Source: Ricinus communis (taxonomy: Eukaryota > Streptophyta > Magnoliopsida > Malpighiales > Euphorbiaceae). From it: a DNA stretch of 64,000 bases. The position numbers and the translations under genes are program-made. The notes beneath the pieces are model-generated. The model saw only the letters and a program-made list of their open reading frames with translations, ran no database searches and was not told the origin of the DNA. The number at the start of each line of letters is the position of its first letter. The stretch's first letter is position 1. The stretch is from NCBI RefSeq assembly GCF_019578655.1, contig NC_063259.1:24787277-24851276 (forward strand). The letters are read 5' to 3'. Below, piece by piece: positions 36,582-47,924 of the stretch.

Positions 36582-39500
36582 TCATCTCCCAGCAAAAGCT
36601 ACACTAGGATACCCAGGAGGAAAAGTTGAATCATTAAGCTGTTGCTGTTCCATTTTTACCTCATTCCCAAGTAGCTTAGATTTAGTCTGCTGGTCATCAA
36701 AGCTTTGTGCTTGAGAAGTTGCACCACAGAAAGGAAGAGGTAGAACTCCAAGTTCACTCTTCACAGGGCGATATACTCCGCATAGGAAGCGCTCTGAACC
36801 TGCTTTTACATACAAAAAGTCCTTCCCTAGTCAAACAATCAACATCTTAGAAATACTATGTTCTATTTTTAATACATTCTCTTTCCAAAAAGTAAGTTGC
36901 ATGTTGGAGATTGTAGTGTGTCTGCGCACGCGCACTCACTAAGCATGTGCAGAATATAGATTATGTTAATTTCTAGAACTCACCATGGAAATCCACATTC
37001 AGTTAATTTCTAGAACTCACCATGGAAATCCACATTCAGCCTTTTAGAAGGGAAAACTAGCAATTTCACACCACATACTGAACTTATCAGTAGCAGATCT
37101 TGCATCTCCAGCATCACCAGGAGGCGCTCATACTGCTGTGTAGACCTACAAAAGGAAAAGCTACGGTAAGACAGCATACTTCCATGACACAAGGAAATAT
37201 GGACTCAGGACAAAAGATTGGACTAAAAACATACCTCTCAAAGTTGATAGGGAAAAAGTATAGTACACTATCATTCCCATTTGGGTACCCATGCTGATAA
37301 ACTTCCAAACTAGAAGATGGAAGCATTGTACATGGCAGTACTCTAGGCATCTGTTTCGAGAATTCAAAAGCTTTACAATGCACTCCACCAGGAACATAAG
37401 CCCGAAAACCGTCAAAGAATTCACTATGCGAAACTGCATAAGAAATCTCAAAGCTTCCACTAGAAAATAGAAAAATAAATACAGTCAAGAGAAGCAATTT
37501 TTAGTTAAAAATGTTAATACACTCTAGATTGGACAAACAAACTCCCATAATAACCTGCTAGATCCTCATATCAATTTAGAGTTTCCACTTCTAAGTGAAT
37601 GAAATCATGAAATAATAGCCACTCACCACCAAGTGACTTTTGGGGCAGGGTTATGTAGAGAATATTTCTCAAGTTTGGGCAAGGTATTAAGTATATCATT
37701 ATCCTGAATGCCCAAGCTCTTGAAGTTGACATCAACATGTAAGCTGCGTCCTAACATGCAGTCTTTAGTAAGCAATTGTAACCAGATCACTGTAGAGTAT
37801 TCCTATAGACTGCAGAAGCAATTGAAATTCAGAATATACCAGCGAAACTTCCTTGCCTGAATGAGTGATGGTCTGAAAATTCATTGATGGTGAATGTGTA
37901 AATTTAGTTGCCTTTCTTAATGTTGAATTCGGGCTTTCAACTCTTTTAGCAGGCAATAGGAGGTCCACTGGCTCTTTCTTGAGAGCATACTTATCCTGAT
38001 ATGCCAAAGCAGTCCCTTTATCTGAAATGCAAAACACAAGAATAGCCACAATCTGACCATAGAGTCAATAAATACTTAAGTTTGAAATAGGCTACTGATG
38101 CAGAAACATAAATTGGGTGTACATTCCTATAAAAGTCAATTAATTGACCATATATCAACAATTCTATGTAATATTATCAAATTAACTATAACCAACAGTT
38201 CAAGCTGCAAGTTCAAGAATTTTTATTGCGGACATGGTTGAGACCATATACGGGCAATTCTATGTAATATGCAAAATTTCGGTTTAATTTATTCTTCTTC
38301 ATTCTATTCCGCAAACCGTCATGAAGTTCCATGTACAAAATCCCAATTTTCTCACCTTTAATTTTGCAAACCTGCCGCTTAGTCTTCAAACTGGATTCTG
38401 CACCATCCTGTCCAGGGAGCAAGGACCGCTCTTGGATTCTAATACTGGGACTTGCTTTTACTATCTGCTTTGAGAACTTTGAAGGTGGAATTTTAAACCC
38501 AATGTCAGTCCTTGATGAGACCATTATTGCAGTTGATTGGCCAAAGATTGAACCCTGTATACTAGGTGAGAAGTTCTCCACTTTTAAGACACCTGACGGC
38601 TGCTCAATGACTTCTTCACTACAAATGAAATTTAATTTCCCGGTACCAATAGCAGTTTCATTTTGAAAATTTAGCAAACTCCCAGAATTTTCAAGAAATT
38701 CAACAGCAATAGATTTTACAGTATCACTGTAGACTATCTCAGAGTTGAGTGGCGTTAATATCCTAGGAAAGTGTGCTCCTGTAAAAGATTGTTGAGAATC
38801 TTTCTCTTCACTAGATTGGCATACTTCACAGATCCAAATTTTTGGGACTGTTAAGAGGAGGACTGGCATGCAATAGCTGGAGACAGAGGAGCAGCAAAAT
38901 TGTATTGAATAGTTAAAATGATCCATGCAAGTAACAGATTATTTTAATGTATGACCAACTACACAAAGAAAGCAAGAGATGGAAAAAATCTAATACATTC
39001 AAAACCCCTTCAAGTCTTGTAAAACAAAGTTTGATTGTAGAAGCTCTAGATATAGATAAAATGGTAAGTTGCGAATCAAATCAGTCAAGAACAAGCAAAT
39101 TCCATTATCAAATAGTATTCAACAACTACACCACATTAGGCTATGTGAATCAACATGGTTGGCCAGGCTTATACAAGAAATAAGTGTCAAAATCCAAAAT
39201 CATTTGACTGACTAAGCAATAGCTGAAGATAACAAAAATGCAAAACAATGGCTCTGCCTCTGATAATCAATGATGTTCAGAGATCATATCATTACACCAT
39301 ATTACTACTAACAAGAATCAGCAAAGAAAAGGAAAGAAGCAAGGTTGAGACGTTGCGCATGCTCAAACACAGAACTGCAAGGAGCATAGCTCAAGTAGAC
39401 TTGAATTCAAACTAATTGAAGTTGGCTACAAATATCATTGAGATCCACTCAGCTACATTTGGAGTTAAAAACTTTCTTAAAACACAACCCACGTATAAAA

Positions 39501-40241
39501 AGAAAATGGGGGAAGAGAGACATTAAACATACACATGTTCTTGAGTTATCTCGCACTGAAAGCAAGTTACAATCTTCTCCAAAAAGCCTGTATCTCCACA
39601 TACATGACAAGTTCTGACCTACAAAGATTTAAGGAGTAATACAACAATAGAGTATGAGAAACCATAGGTTGACTTTTCCCTTTCTAGAGATGTTTGTATT
39701 GACTTAATAAAGGTTAGTAGTAAGGAATGGGATAGAAAATCCATTGACAGTCTGCAAATGGCCTTATCTTGAGACAAAATATAATCCATTTAGGAATTGT
39801 TCAACCAATTGTATCTATTATTATATAACATTCCAGGTAGCAAATTCTACATAATCACTTGGTTAGCGTATTGTATTTCAACAAACAGTTAGGACACAAA
39901 CAAAACTACAAGATCAGCAAACAGCATGCTAAGCAGGTAGCCTAAACGAGATGATGCCTAATTAAACATATGAATCAAGAATCATTTCCATAACAATTCC
40001 ACAATTTTGAGGCTAATTAATTACTATATAGTCTAAGCGGCAAATGACTTAGATGGCACTTGTAATTGGGAAATGTAAACTAAAGTAAACCCTCCACTTA
40101 AATAATCAACAGTCATGTATCAGTATCGACCCAACAGAAGTGATCAACCAATTAACCATCACAAGAATGAAATGAATTTTAATAAATAGAACGGGTTGTT
40201 AAGAGGGTTTTTACCGAGTGGATACTTCTTGAATCTGCCAT
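36582..40241 (-). CDS. AIPP2-like PHD gene 2, intact tandem paralogue
   Basis: Predicted chromatin-associated PHD/SPOC-like protein. Minus-strand exons: 40241-40215, 39618-39533, 38876-38356, 38021-37791, 37750-37627, 37459-37235, 37145-37021 and 36799-36582; 518 residues. The PHD finger is at 13-57: Cys13, 16, 28, 31, His37, Cys40, 54 and 57. The SPOC-like domain starts at about 326 (TWCGSFEI). Exons 2 and 7 have exactly the same lengths (86 and 125 bp) as in gene 1 and all intron phases match, which shows tandem duplication. The exon 4 donor (GTGATC at 37790) is weak and was chosen because it preserves the phase seen in gene 1. The C-terminus carries FPPGY, the counterpart of IPPGF in gene 1. 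A 37-bp duplication repeats the exon 7 donor. Confidence 0.87.
36966..37039. repeat. 37-bp exact tandem duplication over a splice donor
   Basis: Two identical 37-bp units, 36966-37002 and 37003-37039. Each holds, on the minus strand, the end of exon 7 of PHD gene 2 and its GTGAGTTCTAG donor, so two equal donors stand 37 bp apart. Confidence 0.93.
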
Positions 40242-41290
40242 AGTCTGATTGTCCCGTTTTACATATACTAATATTTTTATCGCTTTTCGAATTTCGATTA
40301 TGGATCTTTAATCGCGGAAGGAAAAAGAAAAACACAAAAACCTAGAGAGATGCTGCTTGGCTGTTGTGATGCTGCGTGTGTTGCTATTTCCACCCTAGAT
40401 TACATTGCCGTTATAGTTGAGTGAGCATGGCGTTAGGACTAATTTCATGAGTTTTGTATTAATATCATTAAACTTCAATTTGTCTCCTACACGCATTTCC
40501 ACATAATTTAGGAATTATACTATTTAATTCCGGTCAAAATTAAAATTTGTTAAAATTCATGCTTTTCTTTTTATCTCAATTAATTTAGTTAATTTTAATT
40601 TATAGATCGCCGGAGAGAACCGTTATACGTGGCAAAACAATGCCTTTCAAAGCGGATCGAATGGCCATGGAGGTCTTGTGAGGTGCTAAAGCAGTCCAGG
40701 TGGAGACAGCAGAAGCAGAAGCTATCACTTTTGTTCTTTTGAAGAAGAAGAAGAAGAGGAAATCAAGTTGCTCACAGGCTGGTCGTTAATAATTAGGCCT
40801 CCTGTACAATTAAGGTTCCAACAAAACTACAAGGAAGGGGCTAAAAATAAAATAACAGGAAGTTGACAAACAAGAAGGGACAATGAACAGAAAAGAGAAA
40901 AAGAATAGTAAACAGGTTGCCATAGTAACGGCGGGCAACAGTTTTTGTAGAACTAATTAGAACATAACGTGGGATCCAAACTTTCAGAGACTAATAAATT
41001 ACTGAATTTTCTAGATCTATATCTAGATGTACAAACAGAAAATTAGAGATAGTTGTCTTGTCCCACCATTCAACTAGCACAAAACCACCAAAAATAGAAT
41101 AATCAGATTCTTGCCCAAGTAGGAGAGGATGAGAAACAAACAAAAACTTAGCTAGCATGTCTTTAGATAAAGAACAACAGAATCACATGCATCCCCACAT
41201 ATACATGCACAGTGATATCCAGCTTGACCTGTGACCAACCTACCCCACTTTCAGTAACCACTCACTCATCTTGGCCACAATTTAGCATCT
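40242..41290. other. Intergenic DNA between PHD gene 2 and PDCB
   Basis: Holds the leader of PHD gene 2 on the left and the 3' untranslated region of the callose-binding gene on the right. A GAAGAA run occurs at 40740-40760. No further gene was seen. Confidence 0.55.
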
Positions 41291-44200
41291 TCAACCCCAC
41301 AAAAGCATCAACCCTGAAACCAACAGAGTTGCAAAGAAAGAGAACAAGCTAGCGCTTGCAACTCTGAATCCACTGTCGGTGATGTCTGTGTTTATTCCAG
41401 CTCCTGTTGGACTTACACCGTTGCCGATGCCTCCTAAGACACCATTGGAAGGCGTTGTGGAGTATGGGGTAGTGGTTGTAGGTGTAGTGTTGGATGGGTT
41501 TGTAGTGGAAGGTGTGGTGGTAGATGGGTTTGTGGTGACTGGAGTTGGAGTAGTAGTTGTGCTAGTACCTGCAGCACTGGAGCAAGAATGCGAAGCAAGA
41601 GTAAACAAAATAATCCTTAGAACCCAAAACAAAGCATGCTAAGATACAATCAAATATGCAGAGGCAATGCTTAGAAAAACTAAGCATGAAGCAAGTTTGC
41701 GACAATAAAAGCATCATTGTCAATTAATCAACTTCATTGGAAAAGAATTTGAGTGGGGAAGCCAACCACCCAACACTGCAAGTTCCTGCATTTTGACAAT
41801 CATATTTATGTCTGACCACATTATACTGGAATAACTTAATCAATAGTGCCAATATAATTGTTCGAGTATCTATCTTTATTTATGGAAAAAGCTAACTGGA
41901 ACAAAGCAGCTTGACTGACATTGCGAGTGAGGTATCTGAAATTACAAAATGGATGGAGATAGAATAGACGAGCATCTTCCCATGTTAATAGCTCATTACT
42001 AAAATGAACAAGGCATAAACAGAAAGCATCACAAGCTTTATATTACAGCATAGATACACAGTACAACATTAAATGCAGTCTCGCTGCCAAAGTTATGAAA
42101 TTATGACGTATGGACTATTTACAACAGACATACATAAACTGATTTTGGACTCAACATTCCAGTATGGGAATTAGCAAAAACCAAGTTCTCCTAATATCTA
42201 ATGCAGCCCGAACATGAACCAAGTTCAAAACGTTTGAAAAATTGTTTTTAGTCATCCTACCATCACTATCACCAATGCATAATTAGCAGGATATTGAGTT
42301 CTTGTTCCAGTAAAATGGTCAAATGGCAATTGCACATTTTAAATTACTAAGTTTGGACATTAAGGCCCCCAAAATGGAATGTCTTTGCATTAGATATCCA
42401 GTGAAGGTACTCAAAATGTTTTAACCATGTCTAATGAAGTTACTTAAATTACTCCAAGATTACGCAATACTTGTTCATCACACAAGAAACACCACACAAT
42501 AAGCATCAATATTCAGAATAAACAGTGATAACAACAGAAAAAAAAAAGTATGATGCTTTTTAGCCACCACATACATGCAAGTTGAGATAGCCACCAGCAG
42601 AAAATTTTGTCACGACTAAAAGTAGAAGCATGCAGCCCATGTCATGAGCACGAACCAATTCGTTTAACCCATTGTATATGACCTCAATATCTCTTTCACT
42701 GACTTGAATAACTTTCAGAAGGGGATGAGCGAAAGTGAAAAAAGAAGACAAAGATGTTTTTGAAGGTTGTGAAATTACAGGTTACGTTGGCTGCATTCTG
42801 ATCAAAGTATCTAGAGAATTTATTACTCAGACAAGCTGCATCAGGAAAGTGTAAACATGAAAAATTATTTCACAGGACAAAAGCTTGTCCCACAAATATG
42901 AATGCAGCACCATGTTTGTAAGGAACTACAATTCTATCTGATAACTGTCTGTGCAGATACAATTCAGAAAACCAAACCTACAGCAACTTTTTGGCTCTAG
43001 ACAAGGGCTTCTATGTTGCAAACATTCAAACACGTATTTATAATTTCACTATTTAATCTAAATTTATTGTGAACTACCTGGAATCCATGCATAGTGCAGA
43101 TCATGCTACTAAACCATGAAAATAACTCAAAAGACATTCCACAATCAGCATCACCTATAATATCTGCTGATCATGGAATTTGTAAACTAGTCCTCACTAC
43201 TAATGACAATGCTTCAAATAACATGAGAATAATTCGGCAATAAAAAGTAATTCAGCATAAACATGGATTTTACTAAACTATAGATAAAAATCCTAAAATG
43301 GAATAATAAATATAGGAGAAAGTATAGTATAGTGGGACCACACACATGCACAGCTCTCAAGGATGTCACTAGATTTCAAAAGAAGGCTCAAATCCCAAAC
43401 CAATTGTTCATCCCAAAGCTTTGAGATAGCGTCTTAAATCATAATCAACACATTAGCCCCACCACTGAAATGGCACCAGTGCTTTGTTGTTCAAATTCAA
43501 AGTGTGAAAAGGCCTGCTGCTATGTCCTTCCCTCTTCCCTCACATCTGCTTTTGGCTTAAGCTTGTTTGGGAGCAAGAGAAAGAGATGAGGATGATTCCA
43601 GTTTTCTCTTGTTTGGGAGATGAGGAGAAATGGAATTAGGAAGGGAAAGGTCAACATCAAGCCAAATTTTCTCTTGAGCCCACAAACTTCCATCATCCCA
43701 ATTTTGAGGTTGAAAAAGGAGGATATAGTGAGATTTTTGTCTTTACTTCCATTTTTACCCTCAATTCATATGAATTAATTTGTTATTTCAATTTTTTGGA
43801 TACAATTGCAATTTCAAATTTAATTTTCAAAATATAACATTTTCTCCCTTCCTTTTCTCTCCTTCATCGTACTTTTTTCCCACAGTAAAGGCCAAAACAA
43901 TTTTTTTGACCAGAGAGACACAGCACTGCAATCTCTTTCCTTTTCCCCGCCTCTTTAATCTTTTTATGTTATGAAAGTATATTAGAGGGAGAGCTCGAAA
44001 AGCGATGCCATAGGACGGCTCCTATAAGGTATATTATTGTCTTTATACAATGAGTCATTTTTGTAATTTTTAAACTTTAATAAAAGGCAAGGGACCCCAA
44101 TTATTGCAGCATTGATCTTTTCATGAAGGCGAAATACCTGGCCAGCAAGATTGGCCAAATGATCAAGAACATCATCATGCAAGTGCAATGCGAGTCAAAA

Positions 44201-45920
44201 AGAGCTCGTTTTTTTTTAATCTAATCAGAGGTAAAAGAGAAAAAGAGATTAGCAGTGTATTTATTAATATTATACTAACGAAAAGCATCTTCTTCTTCAA
44301 AGAAAAGAGTCGATAGAGACCCAAATTCTTACAAAAAGCAACCCCTTTTTTCTTTTTCTCCATTGATAAAAAAGAAAAGATGCCCATCCCACCAAGTAAG
44401 TTAAAGAAAGGGTTTGAGCAAAGTTATTCACAGGCCAGCATGAACAGACCTGGGTTTAATTTTGTGTCAGACTATGCTTGCAACGGCATTTTAAATTAAT
44501 GAAGCTTTTCAGTTCAAAAAAGAAAACAGAAAACAGTGAAAGAGCAGATACACATACATACATGTGGTTTTTTTTTTTCTTTAATACCCTTTTAAATATA
44601 AATTAAACTTCAGAAGCAGGTGGTATTTTTTAAAATTTTTTGGATACGCCCTAGATTCTTCTTCCACATCCAAGATTATATAATATTAAGTCCTCCTAGA
44701 ACAGCAGGGAGATGTAAAGAACCAAGAATAAAGGGGTAACCATCAAAAAATTCACTTTTTCTCGCAAATGGTATATTCTCTTATTTTTCAAAAATAAAGT
44801 ATTTGGCTTCAGAAAGCATGTCTTGTTCTTGGCATCTTGCCCTCGGCACAAATGAAGGGGCACTCCCATTTGCCAAAAAGTTAAGGGCACCCCTAAAATC
44901 ACTATGTTGAAAAGTGTCAGAGCTAAGATACCACCACATTCACTATAATCAAGAAAAATTTAAAATGAGAAAGGGGAAAAGAAATTTTTGAAATTCCCAA
45001 ATAAACAAACCAGAGTCCAGAAACAGCAAACTACCCCAACAAGAAAAAAAGGGTTTAGAGCAATATACCTCAATGTAGCAGGATAAGAACAGCCACTGTA
45101 ACCTATTAGAGAAACAGAAAAAATGGAAAGGTAAGAACCATGGCTGGGTGCCTAGTTTTCTCTATGAAATACGTTCAGACATTGAAATGGTAACATGTAC
45201 GAGATCTGAGCAATGGCTTACTAGGATCAGTTGTAGACGCGGTAGCTGTCCCAGAAAAATCACAAGAGCCTTGAGCTTGGCCCTTTTTCTGGAAGTAGCT
45301 ATTAACAGCATAAGAGCAATGGGCTCTTACAGTATTAGGTTGGAAACAAGGACCATTTGAATGAATAGGACCACAGTCAGCCCCAGCTCCACAAGCATAG
45401 TCCAAAGTTTTTTGAAGAACTGCATCAGACCCTTCCTTGCAGACACACCATGTGCAGCCTATCAAAGTACAAGAAAAAATAATTATTGAAAACAGAATCA
45501 GAAGATAAGCCATTGCGGATAGAGAGATAACTGATAGGAATGTTAGAGAAGAAGGTAGATTTTGAAAATGAGAGAAGAAAGTGACCATATTTAGCCCATA
45601 TTAAGTAACTGCAAACAGAAATAAAAAAAAATCCTTTTTATTAGAACACGGCAAGAAAGAAACCAGGGTAAGTAACATCATGTAAAACAGTATTGCCAAA
45701 AAATGGACTAAAAAGAAAAAACTTCTTTAGTATAAAAAATTGGAAGCACAATGTTGGAAAAAAGAAAATCAGTTGTTGGCAAAATCATGGCGTGTAGTTT
45801 TATTTGTGAGGAACGAAAAGAGAAGGGCATTAAGAAAAAGAATAAGAGCATAAAATGCAAGAACTTACTAGCATGGCCAGTCATGACCAACATGAGCATT
45901 GCAAGAACTAAAATAGCCAT
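41291..45920 (-). CDS. PDCB: Plasmodesmata callose-binding protein, X8 domain, GPI-anchored
   Basis: Cell-wall protein that binds beta-1,3-glucan (callose) at the neck of plasmodesmata and affects cell-to-cell movement. Minus-strand exons: 45920-45869, 45458-45222, 45102-45069 and 41576-41291; 202 residues. Residues 1-18 form a signal peptide (hydrophobic, ending GHAS). The X8 domain starts at WCVC (21-24) and contains the expected Cys set, including CGAGADC, GPCF and HCSYAVN. Then comes a Thr/Pro/Ser-rich linker with repeated TTTP, NPS and TTP units. The C-terminal hydrophobic stretch ending LMLLWG is a GPI-anchor signal. Intron 3 is 3,492 bp, very long for this family's small genes. Arabidopsis PDCB1 (At5g61130) and PDCB3 (At1g18650) are the likely orthologues. 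Confidence 0.94.
41577..45068 (-). other. Long intron 3 of PDCB
   Basis: 3,492 bp between the third and fourth exons, with GT (45068-45067) and AG (41578-41577) ends. I found no LTRs, terminal repeats or transposase. A short stretch at 44030-44190 reads well on the minus strand for about 40 codons but has no identifiable family. Confidence 0.75.
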
Positions 45921-45995
45921 TACTGATTAAACAAGTGAAACAAGCAGTGTCAATGGCGCCCAGCAAAAGGGTTCTTTCTTGCAAGATTCAATCTG

Positions 45996-46024
45996 ATAGA
46001 GAGAGAGAGAGAGAGAGAGAGGAG
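45996..46024. repeat. GA/TC microsatellite in PDCB leader region
   Basis: An uninterrupted GA run, 76 bp or more upstream of the PDCB start codon; on the transcribed strand it reads as TC repeats. Such pyrimidine patches and GAGA motifs are common near plant transcription starts, and GA runs can bind BPC proteins. Confidence 0.6.
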
Positions 46025-46633
46025 AGTGTAGGAGAGGGAGTGAGAGAAATGAGAAGTGAGGTGGCTATCTAGTGACCAGTGTAGACAAAAAATAGTGATG
46101 AAGCAGATGGTAGGGTGAAGATGGCCCAGTTTGATTGTCGGTTTGCAAGTGCTGTTTTTTTCTTTTCCTTTTTCTGTTTTTTACTTGCGATGCTTAATAT
46201 ACTATTCATTTCTCCATCCATCCTTTCTCCTCTCTCAATAAAAAAGGAAACAAAGGACTTCCATGGAAAATCGAGCTTAACTAATCAGTTCTTCATGCTG
46301 TACACTGAACTCGCTGCTTTAAATGGGCAAAAACTGGATCCTCCTATCCGGCAACCCGTATTTTAGAAAAATATCAATTTTTATTCCTTTTCTTTTTCTT
46401 TTGGGCGTATTCAATTTGTATTGCTATTAGTAAAAGCACTGTTTAAAAAATATAAATTTGTTTTAGTTTTATAAACTAATTTTGATAAATTAAATAAGTT
46501 AATACTTCTTTCTTACTTTTTCCATAAATAAAATTTAATACAAATAATTTTACAAAAAAAATTAATATATTCAAAATAATTCTAAACCAGTCTTTTAAAC
46601 ACTAAAATACAATATTAAACAGCCCATTATATG
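46025..46633. other. Intergenic DNA, PDCB promoter side
   Basis: PDCB upstream region up to the Mutator-like element. The only open frame of note (84 codons) lacks family features and is probably chance. Confidence 0.5.
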
Positions 46634-46642
46634 TTTTTTCAA
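46634..46642. repeat. MULE target-site duplication, left copy
   Basis: TTTTTTCAA, repeated at 52067-52075. Nine bp is the hallmark of Mutator-superfamily insertion. Its low complexity lowers confidence slightly, but it abuts the inverted ends on both sides. Confidence 0.82.
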
Positions 46643-46925
46643 GGAAAAACGATCCCAGATACCCCAATCTTTAACCATTTTTACGAATTTACCCTCACCT
46701 TTAAAACGTATCAATTTGGTCCACCATGTTTGCCTACCAACCTGTGTTTTGACGTGTGCCAATAATGACATGGCGTCCACACGTGGCTCCACATGTTTGT
46801 CTACATGACTGAGCATAATGAAGGACCTTAAAACTCACCGTTTCATCCTAACATTTCCCCAATTCTTTTCCCCTAATTTTTTCCCCGGCAAAATCCCCAA
46901 TTCAGTATTTTAGGGTTTCTAATTT
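46643..46925. repeat. MULE left terminal inverted repeat
   Basis: Matches the reverse complement of about 51790-52066. Shared blocks include TACCCTCACCTTTAAAACGT, ATGACATGGCGTCCACA, GAGCATAATGAAGGACC and CCCCAATTCAGTATT. The left copy has an extra CGTGGCTCCACA segment, and the right copy has extra bases after CATGTTTGCG. The inner boundary is approximate. Confidence 0.88.
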
Positions 46926-47924
46926 ATATTTTGCCTTTAAAACCTAGGATTTTCTTGTTCCTCTCATGGCAAGTCTAAATAGAAGGGGCATCGTCAAGAT
47001 CTTCTGTTGTCAACAATTGATAGTATTTATGTGGGAGTGAAGTAGCATTTTATGAATTTGAGAGACCAGCGAAGCTGATGATATAAAGGAGAACGAAAAA
47101 TTCAGGGTGTCTGTGACGAGGTTGCCCTTACATTAGGGTAAGCTTTGTTAGAAATGTTAGGGTTTAATTGTTTTATTTTGAAAGATTGAACAATGTATAA
47201 TAATTTCGTTTCAATTTGGTCATGTAGGGGTAGAGCTGTGTTTTGTTTAGCTGTCATGACGATTGGGTGAATGAGAAAAAGTTTGGCAATTGGGGCGGAG
47301 TTGTGCTTTTACACTGGCGATTGTACAAAATGTGAAGGAACATTTGATGATTTTCAAGTTCGGTTTCTGTGGTATGGTTGAACATTGTAATGAATGATTG
47401 TGAAGCTAGAAAAGTCATGACAAAGAAGTTTGATGAAGGAAAGTTTGATGTTTGATGATCAGTTTGTGCTTGTTTTTGCCAGACAAGAGTTGCATTGCCA
47501 GACGGGCTTTATAGTTGATGTAACAAGATGTAGGATTTGGTTTTGTAGTAGATGGGTGGGTTGAATCTTGTAATCAATGGTGAATTGTATTACCAACTTT
47601 TATAATTGATTATGTAATGAAGCTCTTAATTTTCTGTTAAGATATTTTGCATGTATTCCTTTTAACTTTGATGAAGTAAAATGAACCTATAGTTAATATG
47701 ATAAATTCACATTTGGACAGATAAAATAGGCATTAAACAGCCTTTAACATTACTGTAATATACAATCCTTACAAAAATCATGAGGTACATTAAACATATG
47801 TCTTAGAAAAGACAAACACATAAAACAATACATATGAAGGCAAACTAATTGATATGGTCCAAATGACAGTTTTATTCCATACAACTTTAAAAAGCTCTAA
47901 CAAAAACATAGTACTGCAACTTCT
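46926..47924 (+). other. MULE internal region with a possible GRF-type finger relic
   Basis: Between the left end and the transposase stop. On the plus strand from 46967 an ATG is followed, with a frame change, by CGSEVAFYEFERPAKLMI, a stop, then RRTKNSGCL at about 47029-47110. The order CG, TKNSGC and a later Cys/Trp region (47255-47310) resembles the GRF zinc-finger pattern of small genes found in some plant MULEs. It is broken by stops and no product is expected. The rest has no recognisable coding. Confidence 0.35.

Noticed and set aside
41379..41642. Val/Gly-rich plus-strand frame
   Set aside because: Antisense of the Thr/Pro repeat linker of PDCB.
44030..44190. Minus-strand stretch with HLHDDVLDHLANLAGQVF in the PDCB intron
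   Set aside because: Reads like a protein fragment, but it lacks an ATG, has an upstream stop and I cannot assign it to any family.
46115..46366. 84-codon frame with a hydrophobic N-terminus
   Set aside because: Phe-rich from T-rich DNA; no conserved features and no promoter context.
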